This document shows, in pieces, positions 11,256-23,483 of a stretch of DNA of 64,000 nucleotides (the stretch's first letter is position 1; the number at the start of each line of letters is the position of its first letter). A model generated the notes under the pieces. It made no database searches. It was not told where the DNA came from and was given only the letters and a program-made list of their open reading frames with translations. A program made the translations under genes and the position numbers. This stretch comes from Maratus speciosus (Eukaryota > Arthropoda > Arachnida > Araneae > Salticidae), in the NCBI GenBank assembly GCA_963932465.1, contig OZ010796.1:77757292-77821291 (forward strand). The letters are read 5' to 3'.

Positions 11256-11428
11256 AAATGAAAGTAAAGTAAATTATGTTTTAATTTGCATTAAAACATA
11301 ATTTATTTTCCTAGATTTTTTTTAATCTACACTTATATCTCTAATACCAATTATATGTTTTTTATGGAAAAAAGGACAAATTTTTAATATACAGATATTC
11401 ATAAAATTCAATCTTGAATATTCAAGTA

Positions 11429-13289
11429 TAGTAAAACCTTTGAATAGTGGACACCTCGGGAACATTGAATAGAGTCCTACATTGGGTCAGGTTGACCACA
11501 AATTTCTGTTTTTGGCCTTAATGATTTTAATTTTCTTTTCTCGGGTTGGGTTCAGCCTAGAATAACTCTTGTGAATCATAATTGGGTTTTTTGCAGGTCG
11601 GTTTGTTTCGATTTTCTCAAAAAGTTTGAGCACAACTATGTTTCAGAAGAAAATAAATGCGTTTTTGAGTTTGAATGAGTATATATTCAAATTACAGCAT
11701 AAGAAGTAAAATGTGTAGGAAATGTTATCATAGATTATTCTTTCTTTACGGTTTTGTTAAAAACTATTTTTTTTTTCTCTCGGAATATGAAAAATATTGC
11801 CAATATTTCATTTTTGATACAAACAAACAGACATGTATCATATTTGGGATAGTTTATGCACACACACGTGACATGTGTGTTACATGGGCGTAGGAAGGGT
11901 GGGGGTTGACCCTCCCCCCCCCCACCCCAGATTTCCGACTGCACACCCCAGAAAAATTTTATTAGTGAAAAAATGATGAAATTTAAAGGAATTTTTTAAT
12001 GAGTAGCAATATAGCAATAATTTATAAAGAAAATTAGCGGTAATAATTTATAGTATTAGCAGTAATAATTTATAAATATTGATAAGAGTCCGAATCAAGA
12101 TCGGAAAAAAGACAACCTTTTCCCTTTAGCAATCCTTTTTGGTCACATTCTTTTGGCCATTTTTAAAAAGGAAGAAAAGAAAGAACAGGACGTTGGCTAT
12201 TCAGAAATCTCATCCTTAGTAAAAATGTACTGTGCTACTAAGGGAAGTGGGAGGGTGTCACAGACGAACGTCTGTAACAACAAACATGTCAGATAAGAGA
12301 TTGATTCTTTTATGGTCTCGAACCTGAGTCTCGATACTGCCTGAAGCGCGAAGGGAATACATTATTGTACATTTCTGAGTCAAATACTCTTTTTTTTTTG
12401 TATAAGAAAATCCTTGGCGGTAAAAGTCTTTACAACAAATTACAGGAAGTTACATATGAAAAACAGCTCTTCTGTCGACTGTCTCGTCTCAAAGATATTA
12501 TCTGACTACAGTCTCATGTAGTACATAGAATGATTATATGTATGAGAGAAAGTAGGTTACAATTCAAAAGTATTTGCAGGAAGAAAAACAATTTTATTGT
12601 TGCGTTAACCTAATCATCATGAATGAACGTTTATTTAATTTTCATACCTAAGTAGGACTTCGTAGGGAGTGGAGGGGAGGGAGGGAATTATTAGTTATTA
12701 CTATCAGTAATTTCGATATATCTGCTTACCAATATATCTATGACTTTCAGTTTTACTCCTGCACTATAGCACAGTTTTTGAATGATTGTCTTTCAATTAT
12801 TCTATATGTATCTTTCAGAAATATTTTGCAATCATACTGATTTTAGAAAATTTCTAATATGAAATAAATATTTCTTTACTTTCGGATATTTCCTAATTCT
12901 GGGAATAGAAAGAGGGTAGAGGTCTGAACGAACCCGAAGCCCGTGTTTGAGCTAATTTTATATCATTTGATTTCTGGCAGGGGCGGACATGATTTTTCCG
13001 AAGATTCGAATTGTGCCTAGATTTAGTTCATTCCGTGCTGAACCGGCACCGGGCCTTAGATCTTTTATGAAGATTCCGGGACTTTTTTATATATAAAAAA
13101 AACCACGATAAAACATTCTATTGTTTCATTTCCTTCTTTACCTTGACACCTCTATTTAGCGAACACTTTTCAATCTTATAACAACTTCATACATTTGTAT
13201 GTTTTAATTTTTATTTCTGAATAACGGACCCTGCGAATAGCAGCCAAATTCATGGATCCCGAGGTATCCGCTATTCAGAGATTTTACTA
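11429..13289. mobile_element. Pogo/Tigger-like element, 1.86 kb, TA-flanked
   Basis: The left end TAGTAAAACCTTTGAATAG then TGGACACCTCGGGA pairs with the right end (reverse complement TAGTAAAATCTCTGAATAG then CGGATACCTCGGGA). TA lies on both sides (11427-11428 and 13290-13291). The inverted similarity extends about 90 bp in patches. No transposase is recognisable inside, which holds a C-rich run near 11912-11930 and a degenerate CCCG stretch around 12920-13080. The pogo assignment rests on the terminal repeat style and the TA duplication. Confidence 0.6.
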
Positions 13290-13291
13290 TA

Positions 13292-14580
13292 CAGAGAGTC
13301 CACTCTCAACGGTGTCCATACCTAATTCCTAAGCCGTTAGACATAGACATATAGTTCCAATTACAAAGATGATAAATGAGATACAGAAGTATTTTAAAAG
13401 CGATTTGAGTAAATAAAAACATTTCTTTAAACAAATATGAAATTTAAATTTTTATGCGGTTGCGGTTGTTATGCGGTATATAGCCAAAAATTGAGCAGTT
13501 TTTTATTTTTCTATAAATCCAAAGAATTTTTTAGAAAATGCTGTCAAATTAGGTGTTTAAAGTCATTTTCTAGACTTGGCAGGCTTGAAGAGCTGTCGTC
13601 GAAGAGTAATAATTTGCAATAATAAAAGGTGCGCCAACTTCGTGTGCAAATGAAAAAGTCTATTCGATTCTTAAGGAATTAAACGTGCAAATTCATAATT
13701 ATGCATTCATATGCAAAAAGAGGCAATGTTTTTTTCTTATGTCAGACATTTAATTTTTATCAGCGCTCGGCCGAACAAAATGCACGGGAAAGGGAACAAT
13801 AATTTTGGAAATGTGTTTGCTGTAATCTGTAGCCCAGATCGGGTTTTTAAAACGAAGAACATGAAATAAACTAAATTAGGATTTATTTTAGAACTCCTCG
13901 TATAAGACAGTTTTAAACACATAAACTCACAAGAGCATTTCAGAAATTTTAACAATTAAGAAACATGTAACATTGAATAATAAGTGTATACCATTTTTTA
14001 TTTCAAAATTAGACATTTCAAAATTAGAAAAAATCAGATTATTTCAAAATTAGAAAATGAAACATCTCAATTTTTTATCCGTTACCGTATAATGTAAATC
14101 TGAAGCGCATGAACGTAAAAATAAATAAATAAAATAAAATAAAAATTGTCTTTTCTGGGGACAAAGGATAAGATGAGAAGCAGAGCTATCAGGCCAAAAG
14201 AATTTTTGTTATTCTTTCTCTCTGTTGTTTAATTATTTTAAGTTACTTAGGATGAATAAAGTTTAACCTTTTTTTTTTCAAAATTAGAGACAAATAAAAT
14301 GTAATTTAATTTCAAAATACAGGTGGCAGGCTCCGAAACGGTGTCTACACTTATTTGTGCATATCAAATAATCCATGAAAACTAAAGCGATAATTCTAAT
14401 TATTACGCTATCGCCATTTTGTATAAATGAAAAGTATCAAAAACAAAATGTTAAAAATAAATTTGTAGACCATTGAATGTTTGAAAATATATCTCCTGTG
14501 CTCATTAGATTTCAACTTTTATTTTCTTTCTTTTTATATACAATCATTTCATTAACAAATATAAATAGAGGAAGAACAGC
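13292..14580. other. AT-rich spacer; short TTTCAAAATTAGA repeats
   Basis: No gene is supported. At about 13999-14062 the word TTTCAAAATTAGA occurs about four times, and once more near 14276-14288. An open frame at 13437-13622 has no family resemblance. Confidence 0.4.
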
Positions 14581-14800
14581 CCGGGGAGAAATTTTCAGGC
14601 CGAGTGCGATCAGTATGCAATCTTTTTTTTTTTTTTAGCCCGGCACAAAAGTTCAAACTTCGGCCAGAACTGCTCCGAGCTCAGCTTGACCCGTTCAAAC
14701 AAATTATTGACTCAGCCCGGTATAAAATATAAAATTTTGCCCCAGCCTGCACACAAAAAAAGTTTAATCGTCCCGAACGAGCTTGGACTGACTGACCATA
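14580..14800. repeat. Degenerate GCCCGG repeat block
   Basis: GCCCGGGGAG, AGCCCGGCACAAAAGTTC, CTCAGCCCGGTATAAAATAT and related words resemble the block at 4485-4830, including the CGGTATAAA linker. A T13 run is at about 14624-14636. Confidence 0.5.
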
Positions 14801-15713
14801 GGTTTTTATGCCTATCAGGTTAAAAATTGTCTTGTACCAGAAGTTTTAACAAAAAAAAAAAAAAAAAAAATACTTATTTTATATTTTTATTTCATGTTTA
14901 TATTCTTTATTTTTAAAATATCCTGATTTGTGATATCTATTTTTTTTTAATGCATTGCTGGTTATATGTAAATGTCTTAGTTACCATTAATATGGAGAAT
15001 CCATATTCTATGGCTTGGATATTGAAAAACTGTTAAATGCTATCAATAAAATCTTCTAAGACGGTATCGCCTAGGAAAGAAGGAATATCCAGGCAGATTC
15101 CCTCTTAGCAAGTTCATCAACTGTTGTAAATTCATTATGTTCTTTTCACAAGTACTATTATACTCATTTTACATAGATCAACATATTTTTTTTATTATTT
15201 ATTTATTTATTTATTATTGTTGTTGTTGTTAAATTTCGGGCTGCGCTGTAGGCAGATACTTTTCACAGGTTTTACTGTACTTTAATTTTATTGCCTAGAA
15301 ATGCAGCTACCCATCTTAAAAAATAATAAAAATAAATGTAACAATTTTATTTGTGGAATAATAGCGATTTAAAAATGCATGCATTTTTTGAAAAAAAAAA
15401 AAGTTTGGCCGGGCCAAATTTTACTGATATTTTTACTGTATAGGCCAGAGTCGTGCAGTCGAATGATTTTCATATGCGCTGGGCTGGAACCAAGACTGAA
15501 AATTTCCGCCTGTTCAGAGCTCAAGAAGAATGCATTCCAACTCTGACTTGGGCCGGAAAATAAATTCTGGTGCGAAGTTTTAGAAAAAAGTAATCCCCAA
15601 AATAAGCTCGAACCGAGTGTTGGGGAAGAAAAATGGGTCGGGCCCATGAAAACTCTTACATCGAATGACCAAAAGATTCGTTCACAAAATTTTGTTAATT
15701 TGGACAATCAAAT

Positions 15714-15754
<41 letters not shown>

Positions 15755-16238
15755 GAGTTTTTAGTGAACTTCGCTCACTTTCATAGATGAGTTTGAGTTG
15801 AGCGAGTTCGTTTGAAAAATTTTGAATTTGAACGTGAACTTGACTCATTTTTAAGAAATTGAGTTTGAGTTTGAATTAATTCATTTTTTTTTTTTGTGAC
15901 CGCGTGCCCAACACTGTTCTGGAGTTTATTTAGTCTTTTAGAGTCAAAAATATTGAAAAACAGGAGGTGGTGCAAAGTTACATCCCATGGTTCAAAGTTA
16001 CCCTGATTGACTGTATTAAATCCCTATTTTAAATTTCTGATGCAAATATGGAATATCTGAATAAAAAAATCCACTAAATCGGGAACACTGGTGGTAGCAA
16101 ATATGCTATATCATTGGGGCATTAGAGGGTTAAATAGGACGTGATCACCGCATGGCAACCTAGAAGAAACTTTCCAGAAAATTTTAGAATTTTTATAAAA
16201 CCTAGCTATTGACATTTTTTTCTTTTGAGAGTTTCACC
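14801..16238. other. AT-rich spacer with homopolymers and degenerate repeats
   Basis: No gene is seen. It holds an A20 run near 14850, AT-rich microsatellites near 15190-15225, a worn GGGCCGGGC-type block (about 15400-15660), an A-run of about 34 at 15718-15752 and a degenerate GAGTTTGAGTTTGA stretch (about 15785-15890). The 112-codon minus frame at 15369-15707 lies in the worn repeat and shows no domain. Confidence 0.4.
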
Positions 16239-16242
16239 TTAA

Positions 16243-16716
16243 GGGCTACTACTTCAGTCACGTGAAAAGACCCACAAAGCTAATCCTATGGAAGAAAATT
16301 TTAAAGATAACTCGTTTGCATTTCAATATTATTAAAATATTTTTTTTTTAGCTGGGGTCAATCTGTACAAAAACCGTTTTTTCCCTTTTTCGATATCGTT
16401 TGCAGATTTTTTTTATGATGATGTTTCGAAACTTTTTTCACTTTATAAACCGGTTCCGAAAATGAAAGTGGCTTCATTAAAAAAATCTGCAAACAAAATC
16501 GAAAAAATAAAAAACGCTCTTTATACAGATCGACCTCAGCTATCCAGTGCAAAAAAAAAAAAAAAAAATAAAAAAAAAAAAAAAATAAATAAATAAATAA
16601 AAAAAAAAAAAATAAATCATTTAAAAATATTGAAATGCAAACGAGTTATCTTTAAAAATATCTTCCATAGGATTAGCATTAGCGAGCGGGTCGTTTCGGT
16701 CGACTGAAGTAGCCTC
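16243..16716. mobile_element. TTAA-flanked foldback element, family P1, copy 1
   Basis: Ends read GGGCTACTACTTCAGTC on the left and GACTGAAGTAGCCTC on the right. The left flank is TTAA (16239-16242); the right flank is TTAC, probably a mutated TTAA. The arms stay complementary through TAATCCTATGGAAGA and AACTCGTTTGCATTTCAATAT, so it is nearly a full palindrome of 474 bp. An A-rich run lies at 16551-16613. The TTAA target suggests piggyBac-type mobilisation (inference). Sister copies: 23484-24686 and 46098-46511. Confidence 0.82.
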
Positions 16717-17316
16717 TTACCCTTTATGCCCCGACGGTACGTTAAAGTACCATTAAAATAACTTGTTATAAAATGAAATTAATACATCGATTAGCAGTAA
16801 TACAGTTTAAAATGAGTTATAGATACTTTACGTTATCTTGTTCCAAAAGCATTTTTGAGTTGCACAAAACAAAAATATGTTTAAAAGGACGATTTCTTTT
16901 TCATTTTCATCTGTTCAGCTTTCATAACATTGAAAGATTGTGGGTGAAAAGTTTCAATTCGGAAATATTTTTATATTTTATTGTAAGAGCATTATATTTG
17001 TGCATTTCCTAATTCTAAAAATACTAAAAAAATATTTTTATTAAAAGAATTGAGTGGAGTTATAAATATTGCACAAAATCCTTATAAATTCAGATTTAAT
17101 TAATTTATTTTAATCGGTAAAATCCTGTTAAAATTTATCAAATGAGTGTGAAAATCTTCTAATGTAGTTTCAAAATTCGCGAAAATTGCTTTAGAAGTTG
17201 AATTTTTCATGAATTCATAATTTGGGACATAATTAAGGTAAGGTAGGTAATAAAGGGTAAATAAGGTAGGTAATAAAGGGCCTACAATTAAATAGCCGTT
17301 TGAGTGAAAATTTTCG

Positions 17317-17361
<45 letters not shown>

Positions 17362-17920
17362 GTTTTATTTCAAAGAGCAATCGTTTACGATTTCAAGTCT
17401 GTTTTAATTTTAATCCTATGATTTCTAGAAGAGGAGTTATGGCCAATTTAATAAACAGGAAGTAATGAGTCAAACACCGGAAGTGGGCGTAGGAAGACCA
17501 GGATAAATGTAGACAATGTTTCTACGAATTATTTTATTGTGTTTTTTACATAAAAACACTAATAAATCTCAGCTGACACTTCTAGTTAAATTTTTTATGT
17601 ATCTGAAAGAGATAAAAAAAATCTTTAAATGCAATTTCTGGCAAATAAATTTTTCCTTTATCTCCATGTTCGATAAACTCCATTACATAAAATGTTTTAA
17701 ACATGTTTCAATGAAATTTTGTAAGAATGCTTTCCATATTACTCACTATGTTCTGAACTAGAATCTAAGTCTATGTGATAATTTTATTGGAGCACGAACA
17801 TAAAGAAATGGTAATTTTTTATAAAAAAATATGCTTTTTTCGACATGTTTTGAAAGATTTCAATTAATTTTGAAGTTTCTGTAAAACTTCTAGTTCAGTG
17901 CACAGGAAAGTGTAAGGCAT
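16717..17920. other. AT-rich spacer with short tandem repeats
   Basis: A duplicated AAGGTAGGTAATAAAGGG lies at about 17236-17281 and an ATT microsatellite at 17317-17361. Open frames at 16773-17012 and 17516-17761 show no recognisable domain and have ordinary AT-rich composition, so no gene is called. Confidence 0.45.
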
Positions 17921-18060
17921 ATCACACACTGAACAGACAAGCGACAAAAAAGCGTAAGTCAAGAGACATATCTCCCTGATAACAAAGAAGAAAACGGTTT
18001 GAATGCTACAATTTGTCTCCTGTCTCACACTTTTGTCTGCTTGTCTGTTCAGTGTGTGAT
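17921..18060. mobile_element. Short foldback MITE, 140 bp
   Basis: The left arm ATCACACACTGAACAGACAA is an exact inverse of the right-hand end TTGTCTGTTCAGTGTGTGAT. Weaker pairing continues inward through GACAAAA and AGACA. No confident target duplication is seen. Confidence 0.75.
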
Positions 18061-18329
18061 CTGTCTAATAGTAGTATGTAGTACAAAGGATATTGAAAGA
18101 TATTTAGTTTAATTAAATGTACGCTGTCTGGCGTAAGCATGAAATTTTTCTAAAAAAAGTAAAGAAGAAAAAAAAAAAACAATTTTTTTAAAAGTTTATG
18201 AAGATGTTGCTGGGATGTTACGTTTTTTCATAATTCTATATTACAATTGAACTATACATATGTGTATTTATTCAATATTTTTTTTTTTTTTTAAGAGCAC
18301 CGAGCGTTGGCCCAAACGTGGGAACTTAA

Positions 18330-18520
18330 CCCTTTCCGGCGCGGAGTAATTCTGTTTGTAAAATGATGAAATAATGGACTGACACCAGAATTTACAAAAA
18401 ACTTGCTTATTTTCCGTTACTTTATACACGGAAAATTTTAATTAAATTTTCCTGGTGCCATTTGTCAGTTTTGGAATTAAAATTAGGTATCTTTTTTTGT
18501 GGACACCGCCCGCTAAGGAG
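18330..18520. mobile_element. TTAA-flanked MITE, family P2, copy 1
   Basis: TTAA at 18326-18329 and 18521-18524 flanks a 191-bp body beginning CCCTTTCCGGCGCGGAG and ending CGCCCGCTAAGGAG. A copy at 41592-41805 shares TGAAATAATGGACTGACACC and TTTTGGAATTAAAATTAGG-like stretches. The TTAA target and CCC start resemble piggyBac-type elements (inference). Confidence 0.7.
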
Positions 18521-18599
18521 TTAATGCAAGAATTCCAGAGCATTTTTTTTCACCTCCATCCTAAAAATCGACTAAGATATATCTCAATATTAAAATATT

Positions 18600-19018
18600 T
18601 ATTTCCTTAAAAGACGTTATAAAAACACATTAAATGTAAATTAAAAATCTATATTGACATGTTTCAACTCTTTTACTGAGTCGTCATCAGAATGTATAGC
18701 AGAAAATTACAAATACAATGCATATGAAAAAATGGAAGAAATCATCGAATATAAACAAGTAATAATAACGCACGCTACATTTTTGCGATCGCGCGTGTTC
18801 CCTCTATGTCGCCACGCCGTAAGTTGTCCAACCATTCAACCCATAAATTTGGGATACGAAAAGATAATGTATCGTTACAAACTCCTGAATCTCTTAAATA
18901 CATTTCAATGGAATCTCTTATAAATAATTGTGAATAAAAATTAGACCTGTAGATTATTTTACTCTCGTTAAAAAGTATGTTAATGTTCTCTATTTGATTC
19001 AGCCGGGATAAAGCATAG
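18600..19018 (-). mobile_element. Penelope-like element, 3' part, minus orientation
   Basis: Read on the minus strand this carries GCTTTATCCCGGCTGAATC, ATTTATAAGAGA and then GATGACGACTCAGTAAAAGA near its 3' end, the arrangement seen downstream of the GIY-YIG domain in Penelope-like elements. It is inverted relative to the adjoining copy at 19020-19330, with which it pairs over about 140 bp. Confidence 0.6.
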
Positions 19019-19019
19019 T

Positions 19020-19330
19020 GCTTTTAAACACTAGAATTGATCCTATTAATAGGGATGACCTCTCAGGAGTTTATATGATTCCATTTATTAGGGAGGGAGG
19101 AACCAAGAATCATTATATAGGTATAACCCATGGAAAAATTCAATATCAGATGTAAAGAACATATAGCGGACATAAAATATAATAGATGCAATACTGCTTT
19201 ATCCCGGCTGAATCAAATAGAGAACATTAACATACTTTTTAACGTTAGTAAAATAATATACAGGTTATATACAATTTTTATTTACAATTATTTATAAGAG
19301 AGTCCATTGAAATTTATTTAAGCGGACGAA
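19020..19330 (+). pseudogene. Penelope-like element, GIY-YIG endonuclease relic, 5'-truncated
   Basis: In frame from about 19036: RIDPINRDDLSGVYMIPF, then NHYIGITHGK (19109-19138), matching the GVY...YIG core of the GIY-YIG nuclease. A frameshift near 19140 moves it to a frame reading CKEHIADIKYNRCNTALSRL (about 19153-19212), the usual EH..D.......TAL.. tail. In intact Penelope-like elements this domain follows the reverse transcriptase and nicks target DNA in the nucleus; the reverse transcriptase is absent here. After the coding part come ATTTATAAGAGAG and the 3' tail shared with the inverted copy on the left. Frameshift and truncation make it inactive. Confidence 0.75.
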
Positions 19331-19638
19331 GGACCTTAAAAACCTTAAAAACCAATTTTTTATTTTTTGTAAATTTCACTTTAAATATTATGCTAGGGTA
19401 CATTATATGCATTATGGCATGCATTTATCACAAAAAAAAAAATAAAAAAAAAAATTATTTTTAGAAAAAAATGGAATTTTACGCGTCGTCTTAGAAATCT
19501 TCGAAATGCCCCCTGCGCGTTCCATATATCATTGAAAATCCCCAATATTTTTTATAAAAGTTTGGTTAATTTATATTTAAATAAAACTGTGTATCGAATT
19601 TTATATATTTGAATATAAAGGTAAAAAAAAAAAGAGGT

Positions 19639-19674
<36 letters not shown>
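19331..19674. other. AT-rich spacer with A and T runs
   Basis: A-rich runs near 19430-19455 and a T-run of about 32 at 19640-19672. No gene is seen. Confidence 0.5.
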
Positions 19675-19958
19675 TAAATGAAATAGATCTTTCAGAAAAT
19701 ACTGTAAAAGTGGACGTTTTGGACTGAATTTCCGGGCAGAAAAACCAGTCGTCGAAGGGAGAAAAACGTCTTGTCACGTGATCATAATCAGTTATAACTC
19801 GATAGGTAATCTATTTATCAAAAAATGGGAAAATCATTTCGATTCCAAGTAGCTTCTATAGTCAGGAATGCCAATTTTATACCTTTAAGTTTAAAAATGT
19901 GTCCGTCATTGTGTGAGAAAGTTTTGCACTTGTTGAGCAGTGAACTTGAGAACAACCT
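19675..19958 (+). repeat. Dispersed repeat G (GGGTGTATTC family), partial
   Basis: GATCTTTCAGAAAATACTGTA, then GACGTTTTGG and GTCACGTGATCATAAT, match in reverse complement 24690-24980 and, more loosely, 21235-21600. The body resembles the copy at 39052-39475. Confidence 0.6.
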
Positions 19959-19961
19959 TAA

Positions 19962-20418
19962 GGGGGCTGGTCACTCAGCTTCGGAATTCTCCTTCGTAAT
20001 GTTGTCTATGGACTTTTGATGCATTCGTATATTTAAAATATATCCTCCAGAAATTCCCATTTTTAACATCTTTTTTCTGTGTACTCTTCTTAAAGGGTGG
20101 CCCCTTTTTTCTTAGTTTTCAAAATATTTATAACATCTATGCTGAATTTAATACACATAACACATTTAACACATAAAAATGTGTTAAAAGCGGGCTAACT
20201 GTGAGTAAGATTTTAACACTACCTATAATATTAAGTCTATATTTTAAAAATATTTTGAGAGCTAAGAAAAAAAAGAGACATCTTTTAGGAAGGGTATACA
20301 AAAAATAGAAGTTAAAAATATTAATTTCCCGGGGATATATTTTAAATATACAAATGATTCAAGTGCCCAAAGACTTTAGATTACGGAGGAGAATTTCGAA
20401 ACTGAGTGACCAGCCCCC
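19962..20418. mobile_element. TTAA-flanked foldback element, 457 bp
   Basis: GGGGGCTGGTCACTCAG on the left and CTGAGTGACCAGCCCCC on the right are exact inverses, and pairing continues through AATTCTCC, GTAAT and TATATTTAAAATATATCC. TTAA flanks both ends (19958-19961 and 20419-20422). It sits inside repeat G. No protein is encoded. Confidence 0.88.
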
Positions 20419-20422
20419 TTAA

Positions 20423-21234
20423 CCCTTTAAAAATAAAACATGAAAAAATTAGCCTATGGTGGGATATTACCTCAAAGAACTATAAATTATTAAAATCATA
20501 AAAGATAATAAATTTTTATTAAAAACTACGGCAGTTAGTGAAGAAGCTTATGAGAAAAAGCGAAACCTTTTAAATGATGTGTTTTGGATTCGTGTTGAAA
20601 AAAAAAGGGCCCATTTGTAAATCAGTTGTAGAACTAGCCGAATCCTTTCAATTAAATCAATATCAGATTTGTTTAGTATATGAAAAACTTAACACCATAA
20701 TATATTGTCTATGTAACTACTCCTTGTGTCTTTAATGAAAAAAAAAAAATCTTATTCAGGACAAATTTACAAAATAAATAAATCTGTCTTAGGCCTCTTC
20801 GTCTTGCAAAAGATATTTAAATCTATTGATGGAAAGAAGGTGTAGTTGTCAAAAAACAAAAAAAATATTTCAATATCAAAAGTGTCAAATAATAATAATA
20901 ATAAGAAGAAGAAGAAGAAGAAAATGGTCATTATGGACTGGAAATTATGACTTTTTTTTTAATTTATGTTTACAAATAAATAAGATTAAGGATCATGTCT
21001 TAGAATACAAAATCAAAAATCATTCGGTTCAATAGCTTAAGAATTATGAAAGTTTAAAATTTGGAAGTCCTATGTCAAATTCATTTGTAATTTTGCAAAA
21101 GAGATTAAAATGCAGATAGTTTTTTAGGCATAACTTGAAAACTAGTTGGAGGAATAAGCTGTAATTTTACTTCATAACTGAACTTCCTAGAAATCGATTT
21201 CTGTTAAGGCTAGCGCAAAACATTTTGACACATT
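20423..21234. other. AT-rich spacer with AAT/AAG microsatellite
   Basis: AATAATAAT then AAGAAGAAG runs at about 20889-20921. An open frame there (20826-21035) translates the microsatellite and is not called. Confidence 0.5.
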
Positions 21235-21600
21235 TACAAATTCATTTTTTAACGGAAAGATATAAAATTGGAAAGCCTGACCATGGAAGCGATTTGGAAT
21301 CGAACTGTGTTTTCCATTTTTTTATCCATAAATTACCTATTGAGTTATAAGCGATTTTATTCACTTGACACGGCATTTTTCTCCCCTTACTGACTGGATT
21401 TTCTTCTTTCGTTCGGAAGTTTGGTTCAAAATTCCAACTTTGACAGTATTTTCTGAAAGATCTATTACGTTTACAAGAAAACGGAAAAAACAGTTCGATG
21501 ACATAGTTTCTGAATAACAACACCTTCTAGTTTCATGCGTTTCCGAACAAAAATGAATTAAAACTTATGTCACACAGTTGACCCTTTGGATTTGAGAACA
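21235..21600 (-). repeat. Dispersed repeat G, copy in minus orientation
   Basis: Shares TTGAGTTATAAGC, CTTTGACAGTATTTT, TTACGTTTACAA and CGAACAAAAATGAATTAAAA with 24690-25135. The inverse motif order links it to 19675-19958 and 39052-39475. Confidence 0.65.
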
Positions 21601-22620
21601 GGCCTGAAAAATTGATTTTTTACTGAAAGTCAATTACAAATATATATTTTTTCGAAAAATAAATAAGAATTGTAACCTGTAAATCTTTTTAACAAAAATA
21701 GGCTTCAAATATGTAAATTAGGATAAATTTATAGCTTATTCTGCAAAATAGTTTTGGAATTAAAAACGTACCTGCATTGCGATCTGTTTTTGTAAAGATT
21801 AAAAATTAACTGAGCATTAAGAATTCCAAAATTTAAATATTCATAATTCTTCTACTTGATTGAATGTCTTTGCGTTTAATGTCCTAAAGTAAAATTTAAC
21901 GTCAAATATGATGTTAAAATTGGGTGATTGTTTTGAACATTTCAGAGTCTGGCACAATTTCATTATAAAGACAAACCCAGAGCATTTTTTTTAATGTAAA
22001 ATGAAATAATACATAATTTCCAGTGAAATGGTTATTTTAGTTGTGTCCTGTGAAAATTATTTTTGTTATTTACAAAATGTCTGTTAAAAATTTTAGGTAG
22101 TTGAAGTTCAAATAGCTTAGAAAAAAATAAATTTCACGAAATAATGACTGAAAAAGAGTGAGCGATACAGTATTAATTACACGGCAATACGAGTATATTT
22201 ACGCGAGTTAGTGCACGGCCAGAAAACCGATATCATAAACACTTTTCATCTGGAACGTGATTAATTTGAAAACTTACCTGCGTCAATATGCTTTGCTAAC
22301 ACCTGCGAAAATCTCCCAAGCTCAACTAAAAAAATTTTAAAGAAAGCTTCCGAATACTATGTCTGGAAATAGGTTGAAAAAAATAATTATTATACGCTAC
22401 CCCTACCGGTAGTCTGGGAAAATAAAAATCCAGCCAAGATGAGTCAAAGACAACGGATTCGCAATACGCGTAAATATGATTTTTACTTGCAAAACATGAA
22501 TCATTGCAATCTTCAATCGGAGACGATTGATAATTTTGCCAGAACGAAAATTTTCACTTATTTCAGTTTTATTTCCGGTATCATTTTGATTTCAGGAATA
22601 ATATAAATATTTCATTAAAT
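21601..22620. other. AT-rich spacer, no feature recognised
   Basis: No gene, repeat pair or RNA gene was recognised. Confidence 0.4.
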
Positions 22621-22623
22621 AAC

Positions 22624-23421
22624 TGTATTTGATACAATTAAGAAAAATAATTGATACGATAAGTAATATGAAAAGTAAATTCTAATATATACAGTAGAAC
22701 CTTTTTTATCCGAAACTCTTTTAACCGAAACTCTCGGTTAACCAAAATCCATTTTTGAAGCTTTTTTAACTATCACATTTCTTTTATGCAAAATCCAATT
22801 TGGAAGCTTTTTTTTTTTTTTTAACTATCATATTCCTTGTGTGCAAGCGGTCCTTTCCGAACTACGAGTACATATAAATATTTTCGATCCCCTTTCTTAG
22901 AGTTCCTTTGAATTTAAATTGAGCTCCTTTAACCAGCGGAGTGGAACGAAGAAAACGAATAAAATAGTAATTCTGAAGCTTTTGAATGTTTTGCTAAAGG
23001 TTTGGCATGGCTGGACCAGCAGAAAGACTGTGATACTGGTGAACTAATAATATTAAAAAACTCCGTGATAGAGCTTCAAAGCAAAGACAATCGAAACTGC
23101 AACAAACAAAACATTTTTCAAACCCTTGTGATATAGGTAAAAGGTACTTAATTTCAAAATTAAAATTCACCTAATTTATTCATGTTCCTATTTTGCTATT
23201 GCTTTATTTTTATTAAGCACACTTCTTACCATAATAAGAAATATTGCATATATTTCTCCTTAATCTTAAAATCGAAGCATTCTCGATTATCCGAAAATTT
23301 CAATTTTTCGAAAGATGGTCGGTCCCAATTACTTCGGATAATCGAGGTTCTACTGTATTTGATACAATTAAGAAAAATATTTGATATGATAACTAATATC
23401 AAAAGTTAATTGTAATATATA
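22624..23421 (+). repeat. Direct repeat of about 68 bp flanking the pogo element
   Basis: CTGTATTTGATACAATTAAG, then AAAAAT, then GATA.GATAA.TAATAT and TAATATATA, occurs at 22624-22691 and again at 23353-23421. This is far longer than a TA target duplication. Both copies begin with CTGTA, which looks like the end of a pogo terminal repeat. Confidence 0.8.
22692..23355. mobile_element. Pogo/Tigger-like element with transposase relic
   Basis: The left end CAGTAGAACCTTTTTTATCC and the right end (reverse complement CAGTAGAACCTCGATTATCC) are inverse, flanked by TA at 22690-22691 and 23356-23357. Around 22950-23110 a plus-strand stretch reads ALNVLLKGLAWLDQQKD then DTGELIILKNSV, resembling the C-terminal tail of Tigger/jerky-type transposases (WLEQQ...D...LL.K). 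The DDE catalytic core is missing, so this is an internally deleted copy. Direct copies of about 68 bp flank it. Confidence 0.78.
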
Positions 23422-23483
23422 ATTCTAAGATTCAATCTCAAGGAACCAGGAAAAATTTCGTTAAAGGCAGGACTTCCTCTTAA

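Noticed and set aside
10731..11301. Open frames with long phenylalanine runs
   Set aside because: They translate T-runs and degenerate CCCG repeats.
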